64,000 nt of DNA, from the NCBI GenBank assembly GCA_027391075.1, contig DAHYHI010000005.1:73421-137420 (forward strand), read 5' to 3'. The notes below the pieces were generated by a model that had not been told where the DNA came from, searched no databases, and saw only the letters and a list, made by a program, of their open reading frames with translations. Position numbers and translations under genes: made by a program. This DNA is from JAJZAM01 sp027391075. Its GTDB lineage: Bacteria; Actinomycetota; Acidimicrobiia; Acidimicrobiales; Palsa-688. Every line of letters starts with the position of its first letter. Position 1 is the first letter of the stretch. Of the stretch, positions 55,481 through 63,317 are shown in pieces.

Positions 55481-56500
55481 TTAGAGTCGAGCGAAGAGAC
55501 GCCGAGCCTGCTCGGCGGCGCGAGCTCTAACCTCGAGGGGGTCAACCCTGGTTGGGACTCCCTCTTGGAGTACGACCTCACCGTCGACCCAAACGTCCAA
55601 GGCCCGCACGCCGGTGGTGAAGGCGGCGCACCACGGGTCGTCGACGCTGTCGTAGCTCCACCGCACCCGGTCCGATCGAGCCTGGGGTACCAGGTCCCAG
55701 CCCGCTTCGAGCCACCCCCAAGCCTGCTCGGGGGTGGCGGTGACGTCGAACTCGCGGGCGCGTACGTAAGCGAGCCGAAACTCTTCGAGCATGTCGGCGC
55801 CGATCCCGTCGGTTCCAAGCACCACCCGCCCCGGCCATGTCTGAGGTACGGCGTAACCGACGGCGTTGTTCATGTTCGACCGGGGATTGTGAGCGAGAGT
55901 GCCGGGCAGGGTGCCTTTGCGGTGGACGCCGTGCACTACCAGCCACCGCTCGTCGGCGAAGCTGGCGAGTCTGTCGGTCGCGTCGACATCTACCTCGCCC
56001 TCTGCAACATGGACATGTACCCCGACGTCGAAGCGCTTCGCGATGTCTGCCGCGGCTTCGAGGGTATCGTCGCTGCACGTGAACGCGGCGTGCAACCCCA
56101 CCATCCCCGGCTTCCCGGCTGCCAGAAAGCTCTCGTTTTCAGCAAGTCCCCGGCGGGCGCCGTCAGGTCCGTGGCGATCTGTCACCCCGTAGCAGCACAC
56201 AGATCGCACCCCGACCCGCGCACACGCATCCGAGATGACCTCAAGCGTCCCTTCGATGCACCCTGGGCTCTCGTGGTGGTCGACGATGGCTGTCGTGCCC
56301 GATTCGAGCGCTTCTAGGGCGCCGAGCATCGCCGACCATCGGATCATCTCCAGGTCTAAAGCGACGTCGAGACGCCACCAGATCTGCTCGAGAATGTCCA
56401 TGAACGACCTCGGCGTCACCGGCGGAGCCGGCATGCCACGCGCCAGGGCGGAGTACAGGTGGTGGTGGGCGCACACCAGCCCTGGCGTAGTGTCTGACAA
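55481..56500 (-). CDS. Amidohydrolase (SsnA/cytosine-deaminase-like) lacking the N-terminal beta module
   Basis: A 339-residue metal-dependent hydrolase. It starts almost directly at the first metal motif: PGLVCAHHHLYSALARGMP. Later ligands are HVHVAEGE, VHGVH and the Asp in GTDGIGADM, so the active site looks complete. Relatives are about 440 residues and begin with a 50-60-residue beta module; here TTG 56500 lies 10 bases after the permease stop, leaving no room for it, while the C-terminal beta strand (WVDGEVVLQEG) is still present. It probably deaminates or ring-opens a purine or pyrimidine. Confidence 0.8.
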   Translation of the reverse strand: MSDTTPGLVCAHHHLYSALARGMPAPPVTPRSFMDILEQIWWRLDVALDLEMIRWSAMLGALEALESGTTAIVDHHESPGCIEGTLEVISDACARVGVRSVCCYGVTDRHGPDGARRGLAENESFLAAGKPGMVGLHAAFTCSDDTLEAAADIAKRFDVGVHVHVAEGEVDVDATDRLASFADERWLVVHGVHRKGTLPGTLAHNPRSNMNNAVGYAVPQTWPGRVVLGTDGIGADMLEEFRLAYVRAREFDVTATPEQAWGWLEAGWDLVPQARSDRVRWSYDSVDDPWCAAFTTGVRALDVWVDGEVVLQEGVPTRVDPLEVRARAAEQARRLFARL

Positions 56501-56510
56501 TTCAGGCCGT

Positions 56511-57959
56511 CTAATCTGCCGCCTGGGCTTCGGCGGGTACCGACTTGAACGACAACACCCAGTAGACGACTCCCCCGACGATGATGCCGACCAGCCAAGA
56601 GAAGTCGCTGCCGTTGGTGGCCGACGAGAGTGGGCTCAGATAGGACGGTTGGTAGAACTGGGCGTTGATCCAAAGCAGAGCAGCCGCCATGCCGGCTGCC
56701 ATGGCGATTATCGCCTTCCAGTTGATCCCACCGTTGCGCCAGTAGACGCCTCCACTTTCGTCAACGAGCCCAGCCCGGCTGTAGCGGCCCCGTCGCAGCA
56801 GCCAGTCGACGGTGAGGATACCGAACCACGGTGCCAGCCACACGACGATGTAGTCCAAGAAGCCGGACAGGTCGTTGTAGAAGCTGCCTTTGAAGATCAC
56901 CAGGAAGGTGACCGCACCAGCGACGATCGTGTCGATTATGACGGCACCCCAGCGCTTGACAGGAACACCCAGAGCCTGGAGGGTTACTCCGGAGGAGTAC
57001 ATGTCCAAGCTGTTGATCGCGAACAGCTGCGGAAGGGCGAGTATCAAGAATGGCCAGAAGAACCAGCTGGCGAACGACGACGGGACCCCTGTCACCGCCG
57101 CTGCGTTGGGGCTGATTACGTAGGCGGCCGCCCCGAGAAGCTCGAGGAGGATCGACGGTATCGCCGCGCCGAGGGTTGCAGCCCAGAAGGTCTGGCCCAT
57201 CGGGGTCTCACGTGGGAGGTATCGGGAGTAGTCGTTGGCGTTCTCCGTCCAGCCAAGTCCACCGGCCGAAATAAGCAGCACGATAGCGGTGGTGATGACC
57301 TGCCAACCAGCCGACACGGGCTGCTTCGACTTGATCCGCGACGCCGCCAGATCGTTCAAATTGACGTGAGGTATAACGAGGATGGCCATTATCGCGAACA
57401 CGACGATGAAGACGAAGGAAAGGTAGCGGAGCACTTTGGTGATGGTCGCGTGGCCGAGGAAGGGGATGATGAACTGCAAGGCCACTGCGACGAGGATGAT
57501 CACGATCTTCAGGCCGGTACCGGCGGTGATGCCGCCCTTGGAGAACATCGCCTCCACTACGAGGACGATAAGGACGAGTCCTTCCACTTCGAATCCGACC
57601 TGCGTCAGCCAGTTGAAGAACGAAACGCTCCGGTTGCCGTTCTTGCCGAACGGCGCCCGGCTCACCATGAAGGCGGTGGTCCCAGTTTCCGGACCCTGCA
57701 AGCTGGCAACCCCGAGCACGACGTAGAAGACGTTGCCGACCAAGATGGCGAACACCGCCTGAGGGAAAGACAGGCCGAAGCTCATGATCAACGCGCCATA
57801 GACGAGGAACTCGACGTTCCAGATAGCGCCCGCCCACAGCCAGAAAAGTCCGGACGGCCGCATCACCCGCTCGTCGTCGGGGACCAGGTCGATACCACGC
57901 TGCTCCAGCTTGAAAGCCGCGTAGTCCTCGTCGCCGGACGTGGCTTTGCTCGTAGTCAA
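56511..57959 (-). CDS. NCS1-family nucleobase/hydantoin permease
   Basis: A 482-residue transporter with about 12 helices of the purine-cytosine permease (NCS1) type; helix 1 region LFWLWAGAIWNVEFLVYG and the GWTENANDYSRYLP stretch in the middle are typical. It imports purines, cytosine, allantoin, hydantoin or thiamine-related compounds. The TTG at 57959 is preceded by GAGAGAGAGGTGGGG. The amidohydrolase follows after 10 bp and is surely co-transcribed. Confidence 0.9.
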   Translation of the reverse strand: MTTSKATSGDEDYAAFKLEQRGIDLVPDDERVMRPSGLFWLWAGAIWNVEFLVYGALIMSFGLSFPQAVFAILVGNVFYVVLGVASLQGPETGTTAFMVSRAPFGKNGNRSVSFFNWLTQVGFEVEGLVLIVLVVEAMFSKGGITAGTGLKIVIILVAVALQFIIPFLGHATITKVLRYLSFVFIVVFAIMAILVIPHVNLNDLAASRIKSKQPVSAGWQVITTAIVLLISAGGLGWTENANDYSRYLPRETPMGQTFWAATLGAAIPSILLELLGAAAYVISPNAAAVTGVPSSFASWFFWPFLILALPQLFAINSLDMYSSGVTLQALGVPVKRWGAVIIDTIVAGAVTFLVIFKGSFYNDLSGFLDYIVVWLAPWFGILTVDWLLRRGRYSRAGLVDESGGVYWRNGGINWKAIIAMAAGMAAALLWINAQFYQPSYLSPLSSATNGSDFSWLVGIIVGGVVYWVLSFKSVPAEAQAAD

Positions 57960-58020
57960 AACCCCACCTCTCTCTCATGCACCGTGATCCCAGGTTCCTG
58001 GCATCCGTACTGGACAGCGA

Positions 58021-58050
58021 ATGTTAGGGAGCGTCGGGCACCGTTGTCAA
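58021..58050 (-). promoter_or_regulatory. Promoter of the permease-amidohydrolase operon
   Basis: On the minus strand TTGACA (58050-58045), an 18-bp spacer and TAACAT (58026-58021), about 60 bases before the permease start. The -35 box overlaps CGTTGTCAACG (58042-58052), a perfect palindrome of 5-bp arms, a possible operator. Confidence 0.55.
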
Positions 58051-58075
58051 CGACCGTGCCTCAGCCGTTCGAAGC

Positions 58076-59086
58076 TCATGTTCGGTCCGGCAGCGTCCGA
58101 CCGGCGAACTCGCTCAGGCGTTTGTGCAGGTCGGAGGCTTTGGACGCGGATGCGAAGCTGGCCCTTATCGCCGTCTCGGTGGCGGCGATCGCTCCCTGTA
58201 AACCCCAATGGCAGACGCTTTGTGCCAGGGCGAGCTCCGAGGTGAGGGTGACGCCTAATGTCACCGGATCGTCAGTGTTGATAGTGACAGCTATCCCGCC
58301 ATCTACCAGGGTCGCCAGCGGGTGGCGGCCTATCGAACCGTAAAGAAGTTCCACGTTCGACGTGGGGCATACGTTCAACGCGACTCCCTCCGTCGCTAGA
58401 CGGACCATCAGATCGCGGTCCTCGACGCAGCGCACGCCGTGGTCTATACGGCTCACCCCGAGGTCGTCCAGCGCCGAGACTATCCCTTCCGGCCCAGACG
58501 ACTCGCCAGCGTGCGCAGTCCGACCGAGACCGAGCGCGCCGGCAAGAGCGAAGGCCGGCGCGAAACGGTGGCCAGTCGGCCCGGTAGCTGCCTCGTTGCC
58601 GTCTATGGACAGTCCAACCAGGCGCGACGGGGGCCGAGCGGCCAAGGCTTCAACGACCTCCAGGGCTTCGTGGGCGCTCTGGCTCCTCAGCAGCGACACG
58701 AGCATCCACGCGTCGCAGTGGCCGTCGCCCGCCGCCTGGTCGAAACCCGCCGAGACTGCGTCCAATAGGACTTCGCGCCCCAAGCCTCTCCAGTGGGTCG
58801 GGTTCACGATGACTTCAGCGTAGGCTACCCCGTCAGCGCCGAGGCGGGCGGCGAAGTCGTAGGCTTGGCGGACGGCTTGCTCAGGGGTGCGGATCAGGCC
58901 GCACCACCAGTCGAGCCTGGCCAGCAGCTCGCTCAGGCTCTTCGGGCGCAGTATCGACTGCGGGTTGGCGGGCAGCTCCTCCCCCGCTTCGTCCGCCAGC
59001 TCGACGATCCTGTCGACGTCGAAACTTCCCTCCAGGTGAACGTGCAACTCTACCTTGGGGAGACGTCGGAGCCAGTCGTCATCCAC
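58076..59086 (-). CDS. add: Adenosine deaminase
   Basis: A 336-residue zinc enzyme converting adenosine to inosine. First ligands KVELHVHLEGS, then THAGESSG, RIDHGVR, the conserved NVCPTSNVELLYG and the Asp pair in INTDDPVT. Some catalytic details place it in the bacterial ADA/adenine-deaminase-like group. GTG 59086 places the HxH motif at about residue 15. It adjoins the nucleobase permease operon and would supply purines to it. Confidence 0.9.
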   Translation of the reverse strand: MDDDWLRRLPKVELHVHLEGSFDVDRIVELADEAGEELPANPQSILRPKSLSELLARLDWWCGLIRTPEQAVRQAYDFAARLGADGVAYAEVIVNPTHWRGLGREVLLDAVSAGFDQAAGDGHCDAWMLVSLLRSQSAHEALEVVEALAARPPSRLVGLSIDGNEAATGPTGHRFAPAFALAGALGLGRTAHAGESSGPEGIVSALDDLGVSRIDHGVRCVEDRDLMVRLATEGVALNVCPTSNVELLYGSIGRHPLATLVDGGIAVTINTDDPVTLGVTLTSELALAQSVCHWGLQGAIAATETAIRASFASASKASDLHKRLSEFAGRTLPDRT

Positions 59087-59233
59087 GGAGCAGACAATAC
59101 CGGCCCAGGGCGGCCTCAGCTGCCCGCCAGCTCTCCACCAGATCACCGGGACATGCGTTCCGGCGGAGGTGTAACGTCACCCGGGTCGGTTGCGACTGCT
59201 GGTCACCCTGGCCAGCGAGGAGGTGCTCTCAAG

Positions 59234-60307
59234 GTGGCCCAGCAACAGGATCTGGTTCCACTTCCGTCTACGCCGGCAGATTCGCCGAGCCCGACGCTGT
59301 CGTGGGAGCGTGCCAACCCTCCTCGGACCTGGCCCCTCGGGGAGCTTTTGGAACCTCTCTTCGTCGACCAGGAGACCTACGGGCGGACGTGGGCCGTCGC
59401 TGTCGCTCACCGCGGGAAGCTGGTATTCGAGCGTTACTCGGGTCAGCTCGACTCGTGGAGCGGCCCAGGCGAGGCGGTAGGCCCTGACACTCTCCTTTTG
59501 TCGTGGTCGGTGGCGAAGTCGGTGTTGCACGCGGCAGTCGGGATCCTCGTCGGAGAGGGGAGGCTGACCCTGTCCGACACCTCTATGCACCCCGACTGGA
59601 GCGGAGACGGCGATCCGAGGGGGCAGATCAGCTTGGCGGACCTTCTGGCTATGAGGGACGGCCTGGATTTCGTCGAGGACTACGACGTCGAGTCGTCACG
59701 CTCCGACGTGATCGAAATGCTCTTCGGCGGCGTCGATGATATGGCAGCATATGCGGCGTCTAAGCCCCTAATCGCCCAACCGGGTGATAGGTACAGCTAT
59801 TCGAGCGGGACGTCCAATATCATTTCGGCGGCCGTGGCCCAAGTCGTCGGTGCCGGCGACGCATATCGTGACTGGCTGGCGATCCACCTCTTCGGTCCAA
59901 TCGGCATGACCAGCGCGATACCCGACTTCGACGGCGCCGGCACGTGGGTCGCCTCGTCGTATCTTCGCGCCACGGCCCTCGACTGGTTACGCTTCGGCGA
60001 ACTCTACCTGCGCGACGGGATCTGGGACGGCCGTCGCATCCTGCCAGAGGGATGGGTGGACCTAGGTCGCACGGCCTTGTCTCAGACCGACGAGGACGAC
60101 CGCACTTTCTACGGGCATCATTGGTGGTGCGACCCTTCTGACCCGACCGGCACATTCTGGGCAGATGGATACGAAGGCCAGACCGTCACGGTGAACCCAG
60201 GGCTGGACCTAGTCGTGGCCCGCTTCGGCAAGACCCCCCCAGGCTCGGAGGCGATCTCGCAGTGGCGGCGTAACCTCGTGCGCGGCTTAGCCGGCTTCCG
60301 TCGTTGA
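59234..60307 (+). CDS. Serine hydrolase, class C beta-lactamase fold
   Basis: A 357-residue hydrolase. SxxK is in SWSVAKSVLHAA, the Tyr motif in YSYSSGTSN, and later FYGHHWW and YEGQTVTVNP. Typical of 6-aminohexanoate-dimer-hydrolase/esterase-like members of the family. No signal peptide is evident from the chosen start, so it is probably cytoplasmic. GTG 59234 has AGGAGG 10 bases upstream; an in-frame ATG at 59153 lacks one. Divergent from adenosine deaminase. Confidence 0.87.
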   Translation: MAQQQDLVPLPSTPADSPSPTLSWERANPPRTWPLGELLEPLFVDQETYGRTWAVAVAHRGKLVFERYSGQLDSWSGPGEAVGPDTLLLSWSVAKSVLHAAVGILVGEGRLTLSDTSMHPDWSGDGDPRGQISLADLLAMRDGLDFVEDYDVESSRSDVIEMLFGGVDDMAAYAASKPLIAQPGDRYSYSSGTSNIISAAVAQVVGAGDAYRDWLAIHLFGPIGMTSAIPDFDGAGTWVASSYLRATALDWLRFGELYLRDGIWDGRRILPEGWVDLGRTALSQTDEDDRTFYGHHWWCDPSDPTGTFWADGYEGQTVTVNPGLDLVVARFGKTPPGSEAISQWRRNLVRGLAGFRR

Positions 60308-60617
60308 CATCCAAGAGCGGGCGGCGGCGAGAGAGAGGGCTGAGAAGGCCTTCGAAGGCGTTTCACGGTCGCCGGCCGGGCAGCCCTGGTCGGCCAGGTA
60401 CGTCGAACGCTTCGCCCGCCTAATCGAGGCTGGGCGAATTTATCCATCCCGGCAAGCCTCCGAAGGGTCGCAACTGGTCGCCCCGATAGCGCCCAACACT
60501 GATAGCGCTCCGACCGGGCCGTCAGGCACGCCGGATCCGTCGGTGGACAGATCCGGATTACGGTGGATCGCTCTTCGGCAGTTCAGGCACAACCCCGGTG
60601 CTAATCGACTCTAAGCT
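60308..60617. other. Intergenic stretch with a start-less open frame
   Basis: A plus-strand frame from about 60290 to TAA 60612 encodes a plausible helical stretch (YVERFARLIEAGRIYPS) but has no ATG, GTG or TTG near its beginning and no family I recognise. It may be a gene remnant. Nothing else is seen. Confidence 0.3.
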
Positions 60618-60857
60618 CTAGCTGCCGGTGCGGTCGCGATGCTTGCACCCAGGCCAGCAGCAGGGTCTGCGCTTGCCTTCCTGGAGTTCCTCTTGGGTAC
60701 GACGGATGCGTCGTAGTCGGGTGGTCTCTTGCTTGGCATCTTCGACCCAGCAGATGAACTCGTTGCGAGCCAGCGGCGTTATGTCCATCCAAGCATCGAG
60801 GACGAGTTGGTTGGCGAGAAGCGCTCTGTGCATGTCTGCAGGTAGGTTGTGCACCAC
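60618..60857 (-). CDS. YdeI/OmpD-associated-like C-terminal protein
   Basis: A 79-residue protein: LPADMHRALLANQLVLDAWMDI, then LARNEFICWVEDAKQETTRLRR, ending in a Cys-containing tail PCCWPGCKH. The first part matches the C-terminal domain of YdeI/OmpD-associated proteins, which also occurs alone. GTG 60857 or 60854 gives the natural domain start; the frame continues upstream to 60980 without similarity, so the gene may be either complete and small or 5'-truncated. Confidence 0.65.
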   Translation of the reverse strand: MVHNLPADMHRALLANQLVLDAWMDITPLARNEFICWVEDAKQETTRLRRIRRTQEELQEGKRRPCCWPGCKHRDRTGS

Positions 60858-61164
60858 CCCACCGGGAGGGTTTTGGCTGCTGGCGAAGGTACTGTCACGA
60901 CCAGCGGGTATCGCCGTTTCGTCTCTTCGGCTGCGTGGGCCAACTCGGCCGGTCGTGTTCTTGTCGATTCTCGTCGCCACTTCTGCCTGACTAAACGGAC
61001 CTGTTTAACTTGGGGTTCGCATTTTGCGCTCGACAACCTCGGCTCGATTGTATCCGGGCATCTGCTCCCTCACTCGATCCGTTGGGCAGCGGCGAGAGGC
61101 ATCTGTTCGTCGCGGCCGCGCCCGAAGGCGTCTAGGTACGCGGTGGCCGCGTCACTGAGGCTGC
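60858..61164. other. Intergenic, no gene supported
   Basis: Only short overlapping frames without family features. It connects the YdeI-like gene and the AraC remnant and looks decayed. Confidence 0.4.
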
Positions 61165-61419
61165 CTCCGAAGGGCCCTTCGACCTGACCTGGCTGCCGCC
61201 GCGGCTCTGTCCCGGGCCTACCTCAGCCGAAGGTTCAAGGCATCCGTCGGCGGATCGTCCCACCACTACCTGTGGACTCCGCGCTTGGAGCAAGCGACCT
61301 ACCTACTCGGTACGACGGACTGAAAGGTCGCAGCCAACTGCTTCGCCGGCGCTACTCAGAGCGTTGACCAGTCCGCGACAGGCTTTCGCCGGGTATTCGG
61401 CGAGACGCCGCTCTCTTAG
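61165..61419 (+). pseudogene. AraC-family regulator remnant (HTH domain)
   Basis: Plus-strand translation gives LAAAAALSRAYLSRRFKAS then RLEQATYLLGTTD and a TGA; in a shifted frame VAANCFAGATQSVDQSATGFRR and VFGETPLS follow. Together these are the two helix-turn-helices of an AraC protein, with a frame break between them and no start or sensor domain. Confidence 0.6.
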
Positions 61420-61569
61420 GCCACCACTTATCCCGAGGGCTGGCAAGGAAAGAGGCCCTGACGAGTCATCGGATGCGACCTCTCGCTATGGCAAGCGAGC
61501 CTGCCGTGATTCCCAGTACACCCCTACGGTCCTGGGGGTCACCGCCGTGTATCACACAGAATAGCTATC

Positions 61570-61740
61570 GTGAACCGAGCCGTCCACGGCTACCTCGGCG
61601 TCAACTTCGACATCGGCTGGGACATCGTCGAACGTGACCTTCCAGCGTTGGCACGGATGGCCCGTATCAAGTTCACCCTCAGCAAGGCCCGAGAAGGACG
61701 GGGCCGTGACCTCGTGATGTCCACGAACTTGAATCCCTGA
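61570..61740 (+). CDS. Small hypothetical protein (56 residues)
   Basis: GTG 61570 to TGA 61740. The residues VHGYLGVNFDIGWDIVERDL then ARMARIKFTLSKAREGRGRD form a basic small protein. Third codon positions are mostly C or G in this frame and less so in the longer antisense frame (61552-62064), which is why I prefer this strand. Not recognised; it could also be a fragment. Confidence 0.35.
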   Translation: MNRAVHGYLGVNFDIGWDIVERDLPALARMARIKFTLSKAREGRGRDLVMSTNLNP

Positions 61741-61980
61741 CAAGGGAGTGTCGTGGGCCGCAGGCACTCGTATTCGAACTTTCCTGAGCTGCGAGAGCGA
61801 GTCGCGAAGCTCGCCGACTATGTATAACCCCGGCCATCGGATGGCGTCATCCACAGACTCCCGCTCATCGGCTGGATCTAGGATCGTCGCCTGAGCCGAG
61901 TCAACGAATCCACCCTCTGAGCCCTTGGGGAGGGGGCTTGCACGTTCTGAGAGATCGTCACGTTTACCGTCCGATCCCAA
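61741..61980. other. Intergenic, decayed
   Basis: Short coherent plus-strand pieces (GRRHSYSNFPELRERVAKL, then a stop, then VIHRLPLIGWI) suggest a broken gene, but no family is recognised. Confidence 0.3.
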
Positions 61981-62013
61981 GATGCCCCGGCCGCGTTCGC
62001 CGGCCGGGGCATC
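61981..62013. terminator. Very strong hairpin
   Basis: GATGCCCCGGCCG (61981-61993) and CGGCCGGGGCATC (62001-62013) pair perfectly over 13 bp around a 7-nt loop. Terminator-like; it may end transcription entering from the left or mark the edge of the AT-richer segment to the right. Confidence 0.55.
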
Positions 62014-62284
62014 GCTAGAAGTGTTGGGGGGCGGTTCGCGGGGAGCTACCGGCGAACATCCCATGGTCGAACGAGAAACGTCAAGCGTGACCGGATTCCC
62101 GGCACGGAATCGTTCAGCCAGGACACGACCTGATAAAGACCAGGCATCCTGTGAAGTAGTCGAAAGGCCGTGACACGAAAGCCTGTGACATGCACAAATT
62201 TGCGTCCTTCTTAGGATGACAAGCCAAACTGCATTTTGTGCGCACTCAATAACTCTCCTTACAATTCACCCCCACCACCCAGAG

Positions 62285-62865
62285 CTAGGAGCAGGGGCCT
62301 TTGTCGATTATGGTACCAGTGGCTGAATACAGATCAAATATCTGTCCCTGATATACCTGTCCACCTTGGGCATAACCTATGCCATTGTAGGGGATCCAGA
62401 GTTCTCCATTTTGATTGCCGTTCGAATACGTTGGATTGCCAGGCAACTGATTCCAGTAGCTTCCTGCTCAAAGGAACCCATTGGTGTCATCATATGGAAT
62501 ATTAGCGCCATTTTGTGTATATACCTCTGTGTAATCGACACAGTAGCTCGATCCGTTCACATACACACAAACGTTATTACCGCATTTTGTCGCACTAGGC
62601 GGAGGGACCTGCGGCGTCGCTGTGGCCGCATCGATTGCTGCGGAGCGACACTCCTGCCGTCTGGTAAGTGAATGGTACCCATCCCGGTGTGAAGACGTAC
62701 GGCGTACCCGATGACTTGTCCAGCCTGATTATGATAAGTAGTGATGTCCGTGCTCGGCGAACTTGATGTCTGTGCATTGGCAGTACCAACGCCGAAAAGT
62801 CCGCCGAAAACAATGGTTGCTATGATCCCCAGAGTCGTGACTCTGGGGATTCTCAAGAGTTTCAT
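62285..62865 (-). pseudogene. Secreted protein of foreign, AT-richer composition, frameshifted
   Basis: ATG 62865 (AAAGGTG upstream) starts a clear signal peptide: LLRIPRV, a hydrophobic core, then GTANAQ. The frame then reads TTYHNQAGQVIGYAVRLHTGM and loses coherence near 62660. In another frame a Cys/Tyr/Asn-rich sequence continues (KCGNNVCVYVNGSSYCVDY, then WIPYNGIGYAQGGQVYQG) to TAG 62285, with one in-frame TGA at 62468. Codons such as AAT, GTA and ATA are unlike the rest of the window, which points to transfer. Likely a dead gene for an exported protein. Confidence 0.5.
62825..62850. repeat. Inverted repeat with 12-bp arms inside the signal-peptide codons
   Basis: ATCCCCAGAGTC and GACTCTGGGGAT separated by two bases, both arms perfect. 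It covers codons 5-13 of the secreted pseudogene and would fold as a hairpin close to its start codon. Confidence 0.7.
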
Positions 62866-63317
62866 CGCCTGTTATCACCTTTCTCTTATCTTAGAAGATA
62901 GTGACGAGAGCTCCTTGACGAATTAGTGCAAGGCGCCAAGACGATTCTTTAACTCCCATACGAGATCTTCAAGGAACATTCTGGTGAATTCCTTGTTTAC
63001 AAAGGCGTGATGCCTTCCCAGCTCTCCCTCACCCCCCCTTCCAAGGTTGAGGCGGGAGCCCGAGTGCCCTCCGAAGAGGAAGCGGCAGGCCGGAGCGCCA
63101 GGACCCTGGCGGCGGCCAGCTAGATCGGGTCAGGCAGACAGGACCTCCCGTAACTCTGGTCCTCCGGATCTGGGCTTTCCGGCGCGTTGCCACGCCCATG
63201 GAGAACACCGTCCGCCACATTCTTGAAAAAGAATCTTGCAAAGGGTCTTGACTTCACGGCCCGATCGAGGTCTCATGCACGGTCCTCAGCGGCGCGCCTC
63301 CCGGTCGTGGGCTACCC
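62866..63317. other. Intergenic, no gene supported
   Basis: AT-richer at the left (promoter side of the secreted gene), GC-rich at the right. No frame with family similarity was found; it is the junction before the conjugation ATPase fragment. Confidence 0.4.

Noticed and set aside
56235..58343. 702-residue open frame antisense to the permease and amidohydrolase
   Set aside because: It is rich in His, Arg, Asp and Glu without any domain, a mirror of the well-supported genes on the other strand in high-GC DNA.
61552..62064. 170-residue minus-strand open frame
   Set aside because: No family features; third-position bias is stronger in the short plus-strand frame at 61570-61740, and it spans the strong hairpin.
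62468..62470. TGA as selenocysteine codon
   Set aside because: The same gene also has a frameshift, the neighbouring residues do not resemble a known selenoprotein, and no SECIS-like hairpin was identified.
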